From Onychostoma macrolepis (lineage: Eukaryota > Chordata > Actinopteri > Cypriniformes > Cyprinidae): a stretch of 64,000 bases of DNA. Each line of letters opens with the position of its first letter. Position 1 is the stretch's first letter. The notes below the pieces were generated by a model. It was not told the origin of the DNA, did no database searches, and was given only the letters and a program-made list of their open reading frames with translations. The stretch spans positions 25,159,865-25,223,864 of the forward strand of contig NC_081158.1 in assembly GCF_012432095.1 (NCBI RefSeq), read 5' to 3'. The translations under genes and the position numbers were made by a program. Shown piece by piece: positions 23,954 to 35,465 of this stretch.

Positions 23954-24012
23954 GGGCGGGGTTAAAACGGTGGCTCGATGACTCAATGGAGCCACCGAGC
24001 GTGGCCCCGCCC
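23954..24012. repeat. GC-rich hairpin
   Basis: GGGCGGGG pairs with CCCCGCCC, and inside it GGTGGCTC pairs with GAGCCACC around a 12-nt loop. It forms a 59-bp imperfect palindrome standing out from AT-rich flanks, and may be part of an old MITE. Confidence 0.7.
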
Positions 24013-24109
24013 CTAACACTATAATAACTATGTTGAGAGGTCAAGTTCTTAGTTTGTCTTTTTGAATGTCTGTGATGTTAGATGTTAGATATACAGATTC
24101 TAGGCAGGG

Positions 24110-24532
24110 GCGGTTCTAGGGTGAATGGATACCCGGGTCTTACCCCAGAGACATCAATATGTGGCAGAATACATACAATTTAAAAACATGGAGCGTTCAC
24201 AATTCGCATCTAAAAACGCATGGAAACACGAGCTGTACCGCTTTCTCTTCTTTCAAAGCGCACGGGAGCTTGTGCTCTTGTGGTGTTTGCCGTTGCTAAG
24301 CAACCATGAGCCACGCTCGCCTCGAAGACGAGAAGGTTTCAACTCACTACAGCGCTGACGATTCGTCTTCGATTATGAACGCGATATTGCGTAGCTTGTC
24401 AGTGAACTACGGCTCTGTGTATTAACTGCTGCTCCATCTGAAAGCAGGTGATGGCGATTTACTGCTAATCACGAAACCGGCTTTACTCACGAGATGCGCA
24501 TGATAATCGAATACGATTAATTGCACAGCCCT
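24110..24532. mobile_element. Two hAT-type terminal fragments
   Basis: CAGGGGCGGTTCTAGGG at 24110 is a typical hAT left end. GATTAATTGCACAGCCCTA at about 24514-24532 looks like the right end (TAGGGCTGTGCAATTAATC inverted) of a different hAT family. The CpG-rich interior has no transposase. No flanking duplication was found, so these are probably two nested relics. Confidence 0.5.
24292..24304 (+). promoter_or_regulatory. Palindromic X-box GTTGCTAAGCAAC
   Basis: A 13-bp perfect palindrome of the RFX-binding type inside the hAT-like fragment, so it may have been dispersed with that repeat. Binding is not shown. Confidence 0.35.
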
Positions 24533-25110
24533 ATGCTCAAACATGTATGGCTGTATAAATCCAATTAAACTACTAGAGGTAGCATCAGTAGCATGTAGCG
24601 GTATTTGACAGTTGAGAGAGACAGCCACTTTCCTGCGAGTGGGCGTGGTTTTAGCACCGACAGCGGACACGCCCCCAGCGTTTGAGAGCAGAGAGTCCTG
24701 CTTATTTTTCAAAGATTTTTGATAACTTTCAAATTTGGCTGGGTGGTTAATAACAAATTTTTCTGTTGTGTGACAAACTTTACACAGACATTAAACTTTA
24801 TGACTTACTTTCTTTTGTGGAACACAAAAGACGACATTTAGCCAAAGGTCCAAGCTGCTCACTTCCATACAGTTAAAGTGAATGGAGACCAGGGGCACCA
24901 TTATAAATCATGCACTATATTCTTCTGAAGCCATACAGTAGCATTGTGTGAGGAACAGAACACAAATGAAGTTGTTATTCACTGAAATCTTGTTTGACTT
25001 AAAAATCTTCTTTGACAAGAACTCTTATTTATAACAAAATAACACATTTGGCGTTTAAAAAGAAACACATGAGGGTGAGTAAATAATGACCAGAATTTCA
25101 TATCCCTTTG
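24533..25110. repeat. Cyprinid dispersed repeat fragments
   Basis: 24600-24700 carries GTGGGCGTGG and GGACACGCCC words typical of a dispersed repeat. 24765-25110 is a copy of the family with GTGGAACACAAAAG, GTGAATGGAGACCAGGGG and a right end GGGTGAGTAAATAATGACC...ATCCCTTTGAA, the mirror of AAAGGGATAGTTCACCC. Confidence 0.65.
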
Positions 25111-25514
25111 AATCTACAAACACACAATCAATCATGAATTACCTGATCCGGAAACACACCAGAGATATTTCTCTCATATATTGTGACAAACTTTCAGTCT
25201 TGTCATGAATGTGAAGTCTTGGCCATTAGGCTACTGTAGCTGGAAACATGTAACTGAAGAGCTCTACAATTATAGGACATTTTGGCTCCATATGTCTTAA
25301 TGTGGCCTATTAGCCCCAATAGTAATGCATGTTGGTAAAGGGGAAGTGAAGGGAGGCCAGCCTGTTTCAGGACTAGCCTGCGCTCACAAATCGCATTAGG
25401 CTGTCATTATCCCTCTTCCTCAGTGCCAACACAGGGATCATCGTCTCTTTAGAAATGTCAGAAATTGATTTGTGGTGTCCAGTGGGGCAGAATCGGAGTC
25501 GGGAGGGGGGAGGT

Positions 25515-25690
25515 TGCGCAGCTAATGCTAAATTGCATTAAGAAATGCATTAAAATAGCATTAGCCTGACATGGTTCTTCGCACAGGCCTGGGCCGGGGT
25601 GTCATGTGACCAGCGAGGCCGCAGTGGATGCTCTGATTGGCTGATTGCATTAGAAAGGTGCATTAGCAGAGCTCTGATTGGATTACGGGA
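25515..25690. promoter_or_regulatory. Cluster of GCATTA / TAATGC motifs
   Basis: Within about 170 bp there are at least six copies: CTAATGCTAAATTGCATTAAG, ATGCATTAAAATAGCATTAGC, TTGCATTAG and TGCATTAGC, followed by two CTCTGATTGG CCAAT-type words. Such clustering in unique intron suggests a POU/homeodomain-type regulatory element. This is inference from motif density only. Confidence 0.35.
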
Positions 25691-25871
25691 TGGAGGGAGG
25701 AGAGCGTGTGAGAGGGTTTTTTGTATGTAATGAAATGTCTTCAGGGTCTGATGTTACACGAGGAAAGACGCAAGCTTTACTGACTGCGAGAATAATGAGG
25801 TTTAACTGCGTGTGCGTGAGAAAGACGAAAAGAAACTGCAAAGTCTCTGTAAGCTATGAATGATGGGCCAC

Positions 25872-25873
<2 letters not shown>

Positions 25874-25908
<35 letters not shown>
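25874..25908. repeat. (TG)n microsatellite
   Basis: About 17 uninterrupted TG dinucleotides after GGGCCACAGG. Confidence 0.95.
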
Positions 25909-25909
<1 letters not shown>

Positions 25910-28442
25910 AGGTTGTACATTAGAAACACATCTATCTGTATTGCTTTTCCCAAATGGATATTCCAACCTTATTCGCCCTCTAAAGGGAAAACAGGTGATA
26001 AGATCCTATCAGGAATTGGGTTGGGTAATAAGAATGAAGTATATTTTATCTGAGCCTTTTGATTTCCTGAAAGTTGAAACTGCCCTAGAGATGGAGGTCC
26101 AAATCTGCATAAACGATGGAATTAACATGAGTTTGATATGATAATCTTTTGCTTGAAGTTGTAAATGGTTGTCTCTTCATCGTCTTCATTCTCTTAGTAG
26201 CTGAAAGCTTTTGATGTGCATGCGGGTTTGGCTTCTGGAAAATCAGTCTGGTATAATTGCTTTGTATAATAACATACCCATTTGATTTATTTTTATTTAC
26301 TTTTATTTTGTCATTTTGTATTTAACCATTTTAATCTGGGTTTTTTTTCCTTATGTTGTGCATAATAAGAGGGCAATGCCATGAACTTTTGCCATGAAAT
26401 TATTTTAAGCATTGGTGAAATTTATATATGAACGTTTCTCTCCAAAATGTTGGTTTTAGTGGTGTAGAAACTAATTTGATGTCAACATGGAATGGCATGG
26501 AATGAATTGTAGTGGTTGTGATGTTCATAACCATTAGTTGGCCAAACAGAATTGGAGCGCCTAGAAACAAAGCAATATGGTGACAAAGTGGTAGGTTAGG
26601 GTTGGAATGACATTTATCAACCAGTGAGCTAGAGATATGGTTTAAGGCTAAGAATTTGAACCAGTAAGATGGGTGAAAGTTGAGTTTAGGATTTAGGATT
26701 GAGGGATGGGGTTTGAGGTTGAGGTTAAGTGAGGATTAAGATGTTAAGAGGTTAGGTGTTGAAAAATAGAGGGTTAGGATTTAGGGTAAACATTTAGGAG
26801 GGGTTTGAACTGGATTGGGAATGGTTGAGACAGGTTTTAAGGTTGAAAATTGGGGATCAGGGTTAGGAATATAGGGGTTGGATTTAGAGACAATGGATAC
26901 AGTTTGGGCTATGATGTTGTTCTTGGAACAGCAAAGGTTTTCGATTAGAGGATGTGTCAAGTGTGGCATACACTGCAGCTAAATTCGGATATCAGTTCAC
27001 CTTTTAGTCCTGTTCTGTTAACAGACAGTTAAGTAATTTACAGGAGTCAGTGGCAACCAAATTAGCTCTTGAAAAATTCAGGTAGTGACATTTACTGTAC
27101 AGGAATTCTGTGTAGTTTGTATAGAACCAAACTGAACAGCTAGCTGTTAATGATGTATTTAAACATGTGTAAGAGTTTTGGTGCCAGAAATCACAGGGAA
27201 AGAGGTACGTCTTGACTCATTAGTATTGCCAGATCTTGCTATAAAAGAATGGCAAGTAAGTACAAGTCTATAATAAACTTATACCAAAAACCAAAATATC
27301 ACAACCTACACCTGCCTGCTTTATTAATTACATAAATTGAATTCACTTCACTTTATGAGCCCAAACAATAAGCACAAAGATACTTAACAAGCGTTGCTTA
27401 TAATAAGCAGACATGGCAACATTTCAAGAGCGTGCTCTGCAAACATAAACAAAACTTGACAGCTCTGTCGACTGTGGTTTAGTCAAAATAGTCTAACATA
27501 AGTCTTTGGTTGCTGTAATATTACTTTGGTCAAAAATAGAGGATACCAAACCTTCAAGATGCTGTTTCGTGCACCCATAAATGATAATTTGGGGAATTCA
27601 TTCATTCTTTGAATGTTTGTCACTCCTATAGTGTGTATGTTGTCCATGTTTATATGTACATGTTCATACATGCCCACAAAAGAATGCAGTTAATGCTATT
27701 CACGCACACACATACACAAAACTTCTGTTCCTCACAGACTTATGCACACACACATCCTATCAAGCTACGCAGCCATGGATGCTGGATGAATTACAGATAA
27801 ATGCTTGAGTGGAAGAGTGTGATGTTTTCTCCAGCCACCTGTCAGTGCTGACCTTTGCCTCATTCCTGTGATGCTGTGTTTAAGCATGCACTCTGTGTGT
27901 TTGTCTTGTGTCCCCAGGGGGTTGCCATACTCTGTCACACCGAAGCAGTTTCACAGCGTTGACCTCTCCCTATGTTCTGCTATCTTCTGTTTTCTGAATG
28001 GGTTTAGATGTCCCTGCTCACCCAGTTTAGTCACCCATTAACGTGCCCTGTTTGGGTCAAAGGGCACTTGTTGGAATTAGTGTCCCAATGCTCTACACCA
28101 CAGTTTAACGTGATTATCAGTATGCTTTTAATGAATAGTTAAACCAAGTATGGACTAAGGCCAGAAACATGTGCTACTCAAGCATGTGAAGCAAACGCTT
28201 GGTTTCATGCATCATTGTCGGAATGCATTATAATATGCATAAGGCCTATGTATCAGCATTGCTGTTACTGTTATGGGATGCTATAGTTTTTTTACAGTCA
28301 GATACTAAAATCTAGTAGTATTTTGTGTAATTAAAAAAAGTAAATAAAATGCTAAATTCTAAAATAAATTGTTGTAAACCCAACCGAATTTAGTGTTGTT
28401 TTAATAAATTATAATTATTAATTTATTATTACATTTTATATA
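25909..28442. other. Intron, unique apart from the G-rich array
   Basis: No exon is supported. 27780-28080 is a balanced, unique stretch; 28320-28440 is AT-rich. Small CA-rich patches occur near 27700-27760. Confidence 0.45.
26580..26890. repeat. G-rich degenerate GGTTAG/TTTAGG array
   Basis: Repeated words such as GGTTAGGGTTGG, AGGATTTAGGATTGAGGG, GGTTAGGATTTAGGG and GGGTTAGGAATATAGGGG occur over about 300 bp, all G-rich on the + strand. They resemble diverged telomere-like hexamers or a purine-biased minisatellite. Confidence 0.55.
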
Positions 28443-28713
28443 TGTGACCCTGGACCACAAAACCAGTCATAAGCAGCACAGGTATATTTGTAGCAATAGC
28501 CAACAATACATTGTATGGGTCAAAATTATCGATTTTTCTTTTATGCCAAAAATCATTAGGATATTAAGTAAAGATCATGTTCCATGAAGATATTTTGTAA
28601 ATTTCGTACTGTACATATATCAAAACGTAGTAATATGCATTGATAAGGGCTTAATTTGGACAACTTTAAAGGAATTTTCTCAATACTTTGATTTTTTTGC
28701 ACCCTCGGATTCC
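28443..28713 (+). mobile_element. Truncated TGTGACCCTGGACCACAAAACC MITE
   Basis: The left end TGTGACCCTGGACCACAAAA and the following ~270 bp match the complete copy at 44019-44449. It breaks off after GCACCCTCGGATTCC, where Tc1-type sequence begins, so the right end is missing. Confidence 0.85.
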
Positions 28714-28737
28714 TAACAAACAAATACCAATAACAAA

Positions 28738-30266
28738 TCCTTTTGATCTTTTATTTAAAAAATTCACAAAAATCTAACCTTTCATTGGATAATAAGAATT
28801 TAAAATGGGGGGGGAAATATCATTATGAAAGAAATGTTTTTCTCTAATACACATTGGCCACAATTAACGGCACCATTTTATTCGATACTTTTTGAAACCT
28901 CCATTTGCCAGTTTAACAGCTCTAAATTGTCTCCTATAATGCCTGATGAGGTTAGAGAACACCTGACAAGAGATCAGAGACCATTCCTTCATCCAGAATC
29001 ACTCCAGACCCATTAGATTCCCAGCTCCATGTTGGTGGTGCTTCTCTTCAGTTCACCCACTCATTTTCTACAGGGTTCAGGTCAGAGGACTGGAATGGCC
29101 AGCAGAAGCTTGGTTTTGTGCTCAGTGACCCATTTTTGTGTTGTTTTTGAGGTTTGTGTTTGGATTATTGTACAGTTGGAAGATCCAAACATGGCCCATT
29201 ATAAGATTTCTAACAGAGTCAGTCACTTATTAATTTTTTTATCTGTTGGTATTTGATAGAATCCATAATGCCATGTGTCTAAACAAGATGTCCAGGACCT
29301 CCAGCAGAAATATAGGCCCACAACATCAAAAATACAGCAGTATATTTCATTGTACACGTGGGGTACTTTTTATCCCTGTGTTCACCAAACCCATCTTGAG
29401 TGTTTGCTGCTAAAAAGCTCATTTTTTAGTTTCATCTGACCATAGAAGCCAGTCCCATTTGAAGTTCCAGTCGTGTCTGATAACTAAATATGCTGGAGTT
29501 TGTTTTTGGATGAGCTAGGAGAATTTTTCTTGAAACCCTCCAGAACAACATGTGGTGATGTAGGTGCTGTTTGACAATTTTTTTAAAGGTTTTCTGACCC
29601 CGAGACTCAACTATTTTCTGCAATTCTCCAGCTGTGGTCCTTGGAGAGTCTTTAGCGACTCAAACTCTCCTTCTCACCGTGCATTAGGACGATATAGACA
29701 CGCGTCCTCTTCCAGGCAGTTTCATAACATTTTATGTTGATTGGAAATTCTTAATTATTGCCCTGATGGTGGAAATGGGAATTTTCACTGCTCTAGCTCT
29801 TTTCTTAAAGCCACTTCACTAATTTATGAGGCTCAATTATCTTTTGCTGCACATCAGAAATATATTCTTTGGTTTTTCTCATTGTGATGGATGATTAAGG
29901 GAATTTGGGCTTTGTTTTCCCTCCTATTTATATTTCTGTGAAACAGGAAGACATGGCTGGATAATTTCATGTTCATAATCACCCTGGAGTGCTCAAAATT
30001 GTGAATATGAATGGGAATATACTTGAGATATTTTACTCATAAGAATTTCTAGGGGTGCCAATAATTGTGTCCAACGTTTATTTGAGAAAAACATTTATTT
30101 CATAATGATATTTCCCCCCATTTTAAATTCTTATTATCCAATGAAAGGTTAGATTTTTGTGAATTTTTTAAATAAAAGATCAAAAGGATTAACAATGCAG
30201 ATTAATTTTCACATCCTTCTTTGATCAAATTTACCTACGGTGCCGATATTTTTGGCCATGACTCTA
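28738..30266 (-). mobile_element. Tc1-like element D, minus strand, left end lost
   Basis: The right end on the minus strand begins TAGAGTCATGGCCAAAAATA. Words near it (AATCCTTTTGATC, CATTTCATTGGATAATAAG-type sequence with a poly-G/C patch) recur inverted near 28738-28830, marking the two TIR regions. The outermost left end is missing at the junction with the broken MITE. It contains a transposase relic. Confidence 0.8.
28870..29882 (-). pseudogene. Tc1-like transposase pseudogene (element D)
   Basis: On the minus strand the start at 29882 reads MRKTKEYISDVQQKIIEP and then HKLVKWL before a stop. A longer open piece (29623-29432) carries ELQKIVESRGQKT-like sequence and LFWRVSRK, typical of the Tc1 linker before the catalytic core. 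Next comes LLWSDETKK (first catalytic Asp) followed by a stop. Near 29070-29100 the minus strand reads SSDLNPVENEWVN, matching the Tc1 glutamate motif. Several stops and frameshifts interrupt it. The order of motifs on one strand supports a single decayed transposase gene. The downstream limit is approximate. Confidence 0.75.
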
Positions 30267-30536
30267 TATACACATATACATATATACATACATACATACA
30301 TTATATATATATATATCCTCATCCACCACCAGTGTGCAGCATCCACTTGGATGATACTACGGCAGCCATAGTGCGCCAGAACGCCCACCACACACCAGCT
30401 TATTGGTGGAGTGGAGACAGAGTGATGAAGCCAATCAGCAGATATTTTATTGTGTTAGTTAGCTGTTTTAACTGTAGGTTGGATTGAGATTAATTGGAAT
30501 GCACAATGAGAAAATCTATGTGTAGATATGTATGTA
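30267..30536. other. TA/CATA repeat and short unique spacer between Tc1 elements
   Basis: CATA and TA repeats (30267-30316) are followed by about 220 bp of unique sequence ending in GTATGTA, where element C is inserted. Confidence 0.6.
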
Positions 30537-32125
30537 CAGTAGGTACAGAAAGTATTCAGACCCCCTTAAATTTTTCACTATTTGTTATATTGCAGCCATT
30601 TGCTAAAATCATTTACATTTTTTTCCTCATTAATGTACACACAGCACCCCATATTAACAGAAAAACACAGAATTGTTGACATTTTTGCAGATTTATTAAA
30701 AAAGAAAAACTGAAATATCACATGGTCCTAAGTATTCAGACCCTTTGCTGTGACACTCATATATTTAACTCAGGTGCTGTCCATTTCTTCTGATCATCCT
30801 TGAGATGGTTCTACACCTTCATTTGAGTCCAGCTGTGTTTGATTATACTGATTGGACTTGATTAGGAAAGCCACACACCTGTCTATATAAGACCTTACAG
30901 CTCACAGTGCATGTCAGAGCAAATGAGAATCATGAGGTCAAAGGAACTGCCTGAAGAGCTCAGAGACAGAATTGTGGCAAGGCACAGAAATTTTCTGCTG
31001 CACTTAAGGTTCCTAAGAGCACAGTGGCCTCCATAATCCTTAAATGGAAAACGTTTGGGACGACCAGAACCCTTCCTAGAGCTGGCCGTCCAGCCAAACT
31101 GAGCTATCGGGGGAGAAGAGCCTTGGTGAGAGAGGTAAAGAAGAACCCAAAGATCACTGTGGCTGAGCTCCAGAGATGCAGTCGGGAGATGGGAGAAAGT
31201 TGTAGGAAGTCAACCATCACTGCAGCCCTCCACCAGTCGGGGCTTTATGGCAGAGTGGCCCGACGGAAGCCTCTTCTCAGTGCAAGACACATGAAAGCCC
31301 GCATGGAGGACTCCAAGATGGTGAGAAATAAGATTCTCTGGTCTGATGAGACCAAGATAGAACTTTTTGGCCTTAATTCTAAGCGGTATGTGTGGAGAAA
31401 ACCAGGCACTGCTCATCACCTGTCCAATACAGTCCCAACAGTGAAGCATGGTGGTGGCAGCATCATGCTGTGGGGTGTTTTTCAGCTGCAGGGACAGGAC
31501 GACTGGTTGCAATCGAGGGAAAGATGAATGCGGCCAAGTACAGGGATATCCTGGACAAAACCTTCTCCAGAGTGCTCAGGACCTCAGACTGGGCGAAGGT
31601 TTACCTTCCAACAAGACAATGACCCTAAGCACACAGCTAAAATAACGAAGGAGTGGCTTCACAACAACTCCGTGACTGTTCTTGAATGGCCCAGCCAGAG
31701 CCCTGACTTAAACCCAATTGAGCATCTCTGGAGAGACCTAAAAATGGCTGTCCACCAACGTTTACCATCCAACCTGACAGAACTGGAGAGGATCTGCAAG
31801 GAGGAATGGCAGAGGATCCCCAAATCCAGGTGTGAAAAACTTGTTGCATCTTTCCCAAAAAGACTCATGGCTGTATTAGATCAAAAGGGTGCTTCTACTA
31901 AATACTGAGCAAAGGGTCTGAATACTTAGGACCATGTGATATTTCAGTTTTTCTTTTTTAATAAATCTGCAAAAATGTCAACAATTCTGTGTTTTTCTGT
32001 CAATATGGGGTGCTGTGTGTACATTAATGAGGAAACAAAATGAACTTAAATGATTTTAGCAAATGGCTGCAATATAACAAAGAGTGAAACATTTAAGGGG
32101 GTCTGAATACTTTCCGTACCCACTG
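30537..32125 (+). mobile_element. Tc1/mariner element C, near full length
   Basis: TA-flanked (30535-30536, 32126-32127), 1589 bp, with left end CAGTAGGTACAGAAAGTATT and right end TACTTTCCGTACCCACTG. The TIRs are long (about 200 bp) and the family is the same as element B. The transposase retains all catalytic motifs but has a small N-terminal deletion and two central frameshifts. Confidence 0.93.
30931..31908 (+). pseudogene. Tc1-like transposase pseudogene (element C)
   Basis: Starts MRSKELPEELRDRIVARHR. A 19-nt deletion after ARHR, relative to element B, breaks the helix-turn-helix region. From 31024 the frame is open through ASIILKWKTFGTTRTLPRAG, AELQRCSREMG and the first catalytic motif LWSDETKIELFG to HGGGSIMLWG. 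Two frameshifts follow near 31480 and 31590. The last frame (to 31908) has the second Asp in FQQDNDPKHTAK and the Glu in SPDLNPIEHLWRDL, ending GASTKY. All three DDE residues are therefore present but split over frames. This is the least damaged transposase in the window, but it is not functional as read. Confidence 0.9.
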
Positions 32126-34840
32126 TATGTGTGTATGCATGTATGTATAGTGTACAGTAGGATAATCGTAATTCATTTTACATTTATATATATCTATATT
32201 TAGATATTACAAATTTCTAAAAAAAAAATTAAAATAAAAACTATTTAGTTAGTCAGATATTAAAATCCAGTAATATAAATAAATAAATGAATGAATAAAT
32301 ATTAATTATTGAATTATATATTATATATTTAAATAATGTTAGATATATTATTACAATGTATATCACTTTATTACAATCCTAGAAATTTATAAAGAAATTT
32401 GTTTTTCTAAGATGTATTTTGTTTAAATTAATTTAAAAACACTAAATACTAAAATCTGTTGTAAATACTAGAAGTGAATTTAGTTTAATTTACAATAAAT
32501 TATAATTATTCTTTTCCGGTCCTCCTCCTCCTTCTTCTTCTTTATAGGTGCGTCCCAAATCGCGTACTTATGCACTATTCTATGATATTTTGTAGTATAA
32601 ATAGTGCGAGTAGTGTGTTCACACTGAAAATTCCCAAAATAAAAAGTGCACTTTAAATACCCGGATGATGCACTTAAATAACTGAAAAAATGAAGTGTGG
32701 AATGTTGGACACTTCATGCATTCAACTGTCGCAGCTTTAATTACGTCGCGAAGAGGGAGGGGCTATCAGACTCCGATTATTAATGACAAAATAACCTTAT
32801 ATAATTCATACACTACATGGTTGAGTGCATAGTGTATAAGTGTATAGTGTGTCATTTGTAGCGCAGCTCTTCTTCTATTATTATTATTAAATTATGTATT
32901 GTAAATTTATATATACATTTTCTAAAATTGTTTAAATTTGGCGGTGTTATTAAATTGAATGTTTTTAACAATTAACTTTGAATATTAAATGGAAATGAGC
33001 TTACTCAATTTAATATCTGATAACAAATTGTAAAAATTCTTAATATCAACCGATAACCGATACAGTACCGATATATTGTGCATCCCTAGCACCTGCATTT
33101 GCATACATTCATGGAGATTATTTCTGACCCTACATGAGATTGTCTTGGCATTCGCTCGCGTCTCCTTGGAAAAACCCCATCATACACAGCAAAATCTCAG
33201 ACTGTAATATGCTGCTCTTTAGAAGAAATAACTCCTCTTAAAAGGCCATGAAGTTTGACTGCCTATTGAAGCACAGCTTGAACTGTCTCAGAGAACACAA
33301 TTATAGCTATTACAACGAAATGTAAGTGAACGGCAGTAGACCAGCCACAATATTTAAGCTAAGTGTTCTGTTTTAAAAGAGGTCATTCTAAGGCTTAATG
33401 CCAAAGAATATCAACGTAGAGTAAATGGCCTTCTCACTCAACAAGAAAATCTCCACACACACACAGTCTGGTTCTGCCACAGGTTATCAAACCCTCATCA
33501 TCTTCAAAAGTGTCTCTCCAGACTCCAGGCAGGCCACTTTTAGCTGTTACATCTTTACCGTGTCTGGGATTACCTATATATCATTCTCTTATCTTCCCTC
33601 CAACCCCTTCATCTTTTTGTTTTGCCTTTCTCACCCTGGTATCAGACCTCTGCTCATCTTCTCCATGCAAATTCCACCTTTTCCTTCCATCCCGACAGGT
33701 AATGGGATGATGCGAGTTTGTTTCGAAGGCTCTGGCCTCTCGTCTTCGCTGATGGATCGCGTTTTAAAAACGCCGAAAATGAGTGCTTATCATTTTTCTT
33801 CGTAACTGCTTCATTTGTTTTGATTTCTGTCCGCCTGTCACACACGCCGTCAGTTCCTAAATGAACATACATGTGGTTTTTTCAGAAGTAGACGCTTAAC
33901 CTCTTCACCCCGCTAGACTGCGAGTGCTCATAATGATGACGGATAGTAACATGTCTGTTAAGAGAGTGATCCCAGTTCATCCGGGCCGACTGTAAAACAC
34001 TGGACTGTTATTTCATTAGTCTTGATTTGCGAGAATTAAGACTGTTTGAGAAATGTGTGCTGGTATTTTAATAAGCTGAATGCTGCAGGAAGGGCGTCTT
34101 TGTGCCTTTTGTCTGCCCTTTTTCCCCGCACTACTGCAGCCAACCGGTTTTTATCCCCTACAGACCTGCACACCTATAGGAAGTCCTTCATGTGCAAGTG
34201 TAGGTTAAAAGGAAGGTTGCAGAACCATGGGATAATTTAGAGCGCAGTCTCTTTCCGTCCTTTTCCTGCCTTTCTTTCAGAAACTCTCTTTTTCTCGCTC
34301 CTCCTGTGATAAAGCATCTCATATCTGTGTGTCTCTCTCAGCCCTTGGTGTCACAGTCGTCCAAGCGCCTGCTCGCTGTGATTTATGAGCCGCATCTACT
34401 TCTTTTCTTCCAAAAACCATTTCAGCTGGACGGAGGGATTTACGCGGGGACATAAATAAATATATACACGCCTATGATATTATAGAGCTGTCCTGCTTTT
34501 TGACGCTTGATCTGTGGATAGTGAGGGAGAGAACGGGAGAAATAAAAAAAGATTGCGAAGGTGTTGATGTGTGGGTATTTTACTCATAATGCTATTAAGT
34601 ATTAAAAACTCACATGATGTGTTTGAATAACAAAGTTGTTGTTTTTTTTCCTCAGTTAATTTTTTTTTAAATCCTACATTGCACACTATTAATTTTATAT
34701 ACAGTAGTATAATATGCAAGATTAGAAGTAGTGTGTACCAAATCATGTTGAAAGTAGTATGCCAATGATGATAAGCTATTTCAGAAGTATACATAGGCCT
34801 GTATTTTCAGCTAATATTATCCATAAATCCTTGCGCTACA
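32126..34840. other. Intron with AT-rich part, repeat fragment and unique block
   Basis: 32126-32510 is AT-rich. 32545-33090 looks like a dispersed repeat (GCGTCCCAAATCGCGTACTT start; ends in CGATATATTGTGCATCCCTAG, a hAT-like end). 33100-34480 is unique, with a CpG-richer patch at 33715-33860. The 126-aa ORF at 33425-33805 has no domain and no splice context. Confidence 0.45.
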
Positions 34841-34974
34841 GAGGAGAATGAGTTTGACAGTTTTATTTGATCTTTTGATGCTACCACTGCATTTTTTTAT
34901 TTATTTTTTTGATATGTGAATCTGAAATTAATATTAAAAATTCATATTAATCATGGTCAGAGGAAAGATTTGTT

Positions 34975-35465
34975 AATGTTTTTGAAAGAAGCCTCTTATG
35001 CTCCTCAAGGCTGCATTTATTTGATCAAAAATGCAGTAAAAACAGTAATATTGTGAAATATTACTAAAGTTCAAAGTAGCTGTTTTCTATTTGAATATAT
35101 TTAATTTATTATTGTGATGCACAGCTGAATTTTCAGCAACCATTACTCCAGTCTTCAGTGTCACATGATCTTTCAGAAATCTTTTTAATATGCTGATTTG
35201 GTGCTCAAGAATCATTTTTATTATCAGTGTTGAAAACAGTAGCGCCGCCTAATATTTTTGTGGAAAGAGATCTTTTTTAAAATTTTTAAAACATTCTCTT
35301 TTTTTTTTAATTTTTAATGAATGGAAAGTTAAGAAAAACAGTATTTGTAATTTTGTTTAACAAAATATCGCAATTGTATGTCTGTGCTGACTAAAATTAT
35401 TAATTGCTTAATTGCAAAAAACCCCAAAAAACTTTACTGAACCCAAAGTTTTGAACAGCACTGTA
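34975..35465 (+). repeat. Dispersed cyprinid repeat, plus copy
   Basis: Contains TTCAGTGTCACATGATC, AATATGCTGATTTGGTGCTC and AAGAATCATTTTTATTATCA words, ending CCCAAAGTTTTGAACAGC. The same words occur reversed at 36660-37050 and again at 59375-59672. A non-coding element of uncertain class. Confidence 0.75.

Noticed and set aside
33425..33805. 126-aa + strand ORF
   Set aside because: No recognisable domain, low-complexity Ser/Phe/Pro composition and no flanking splice or promoter signals; typical chance ORF in CT-rich intron.
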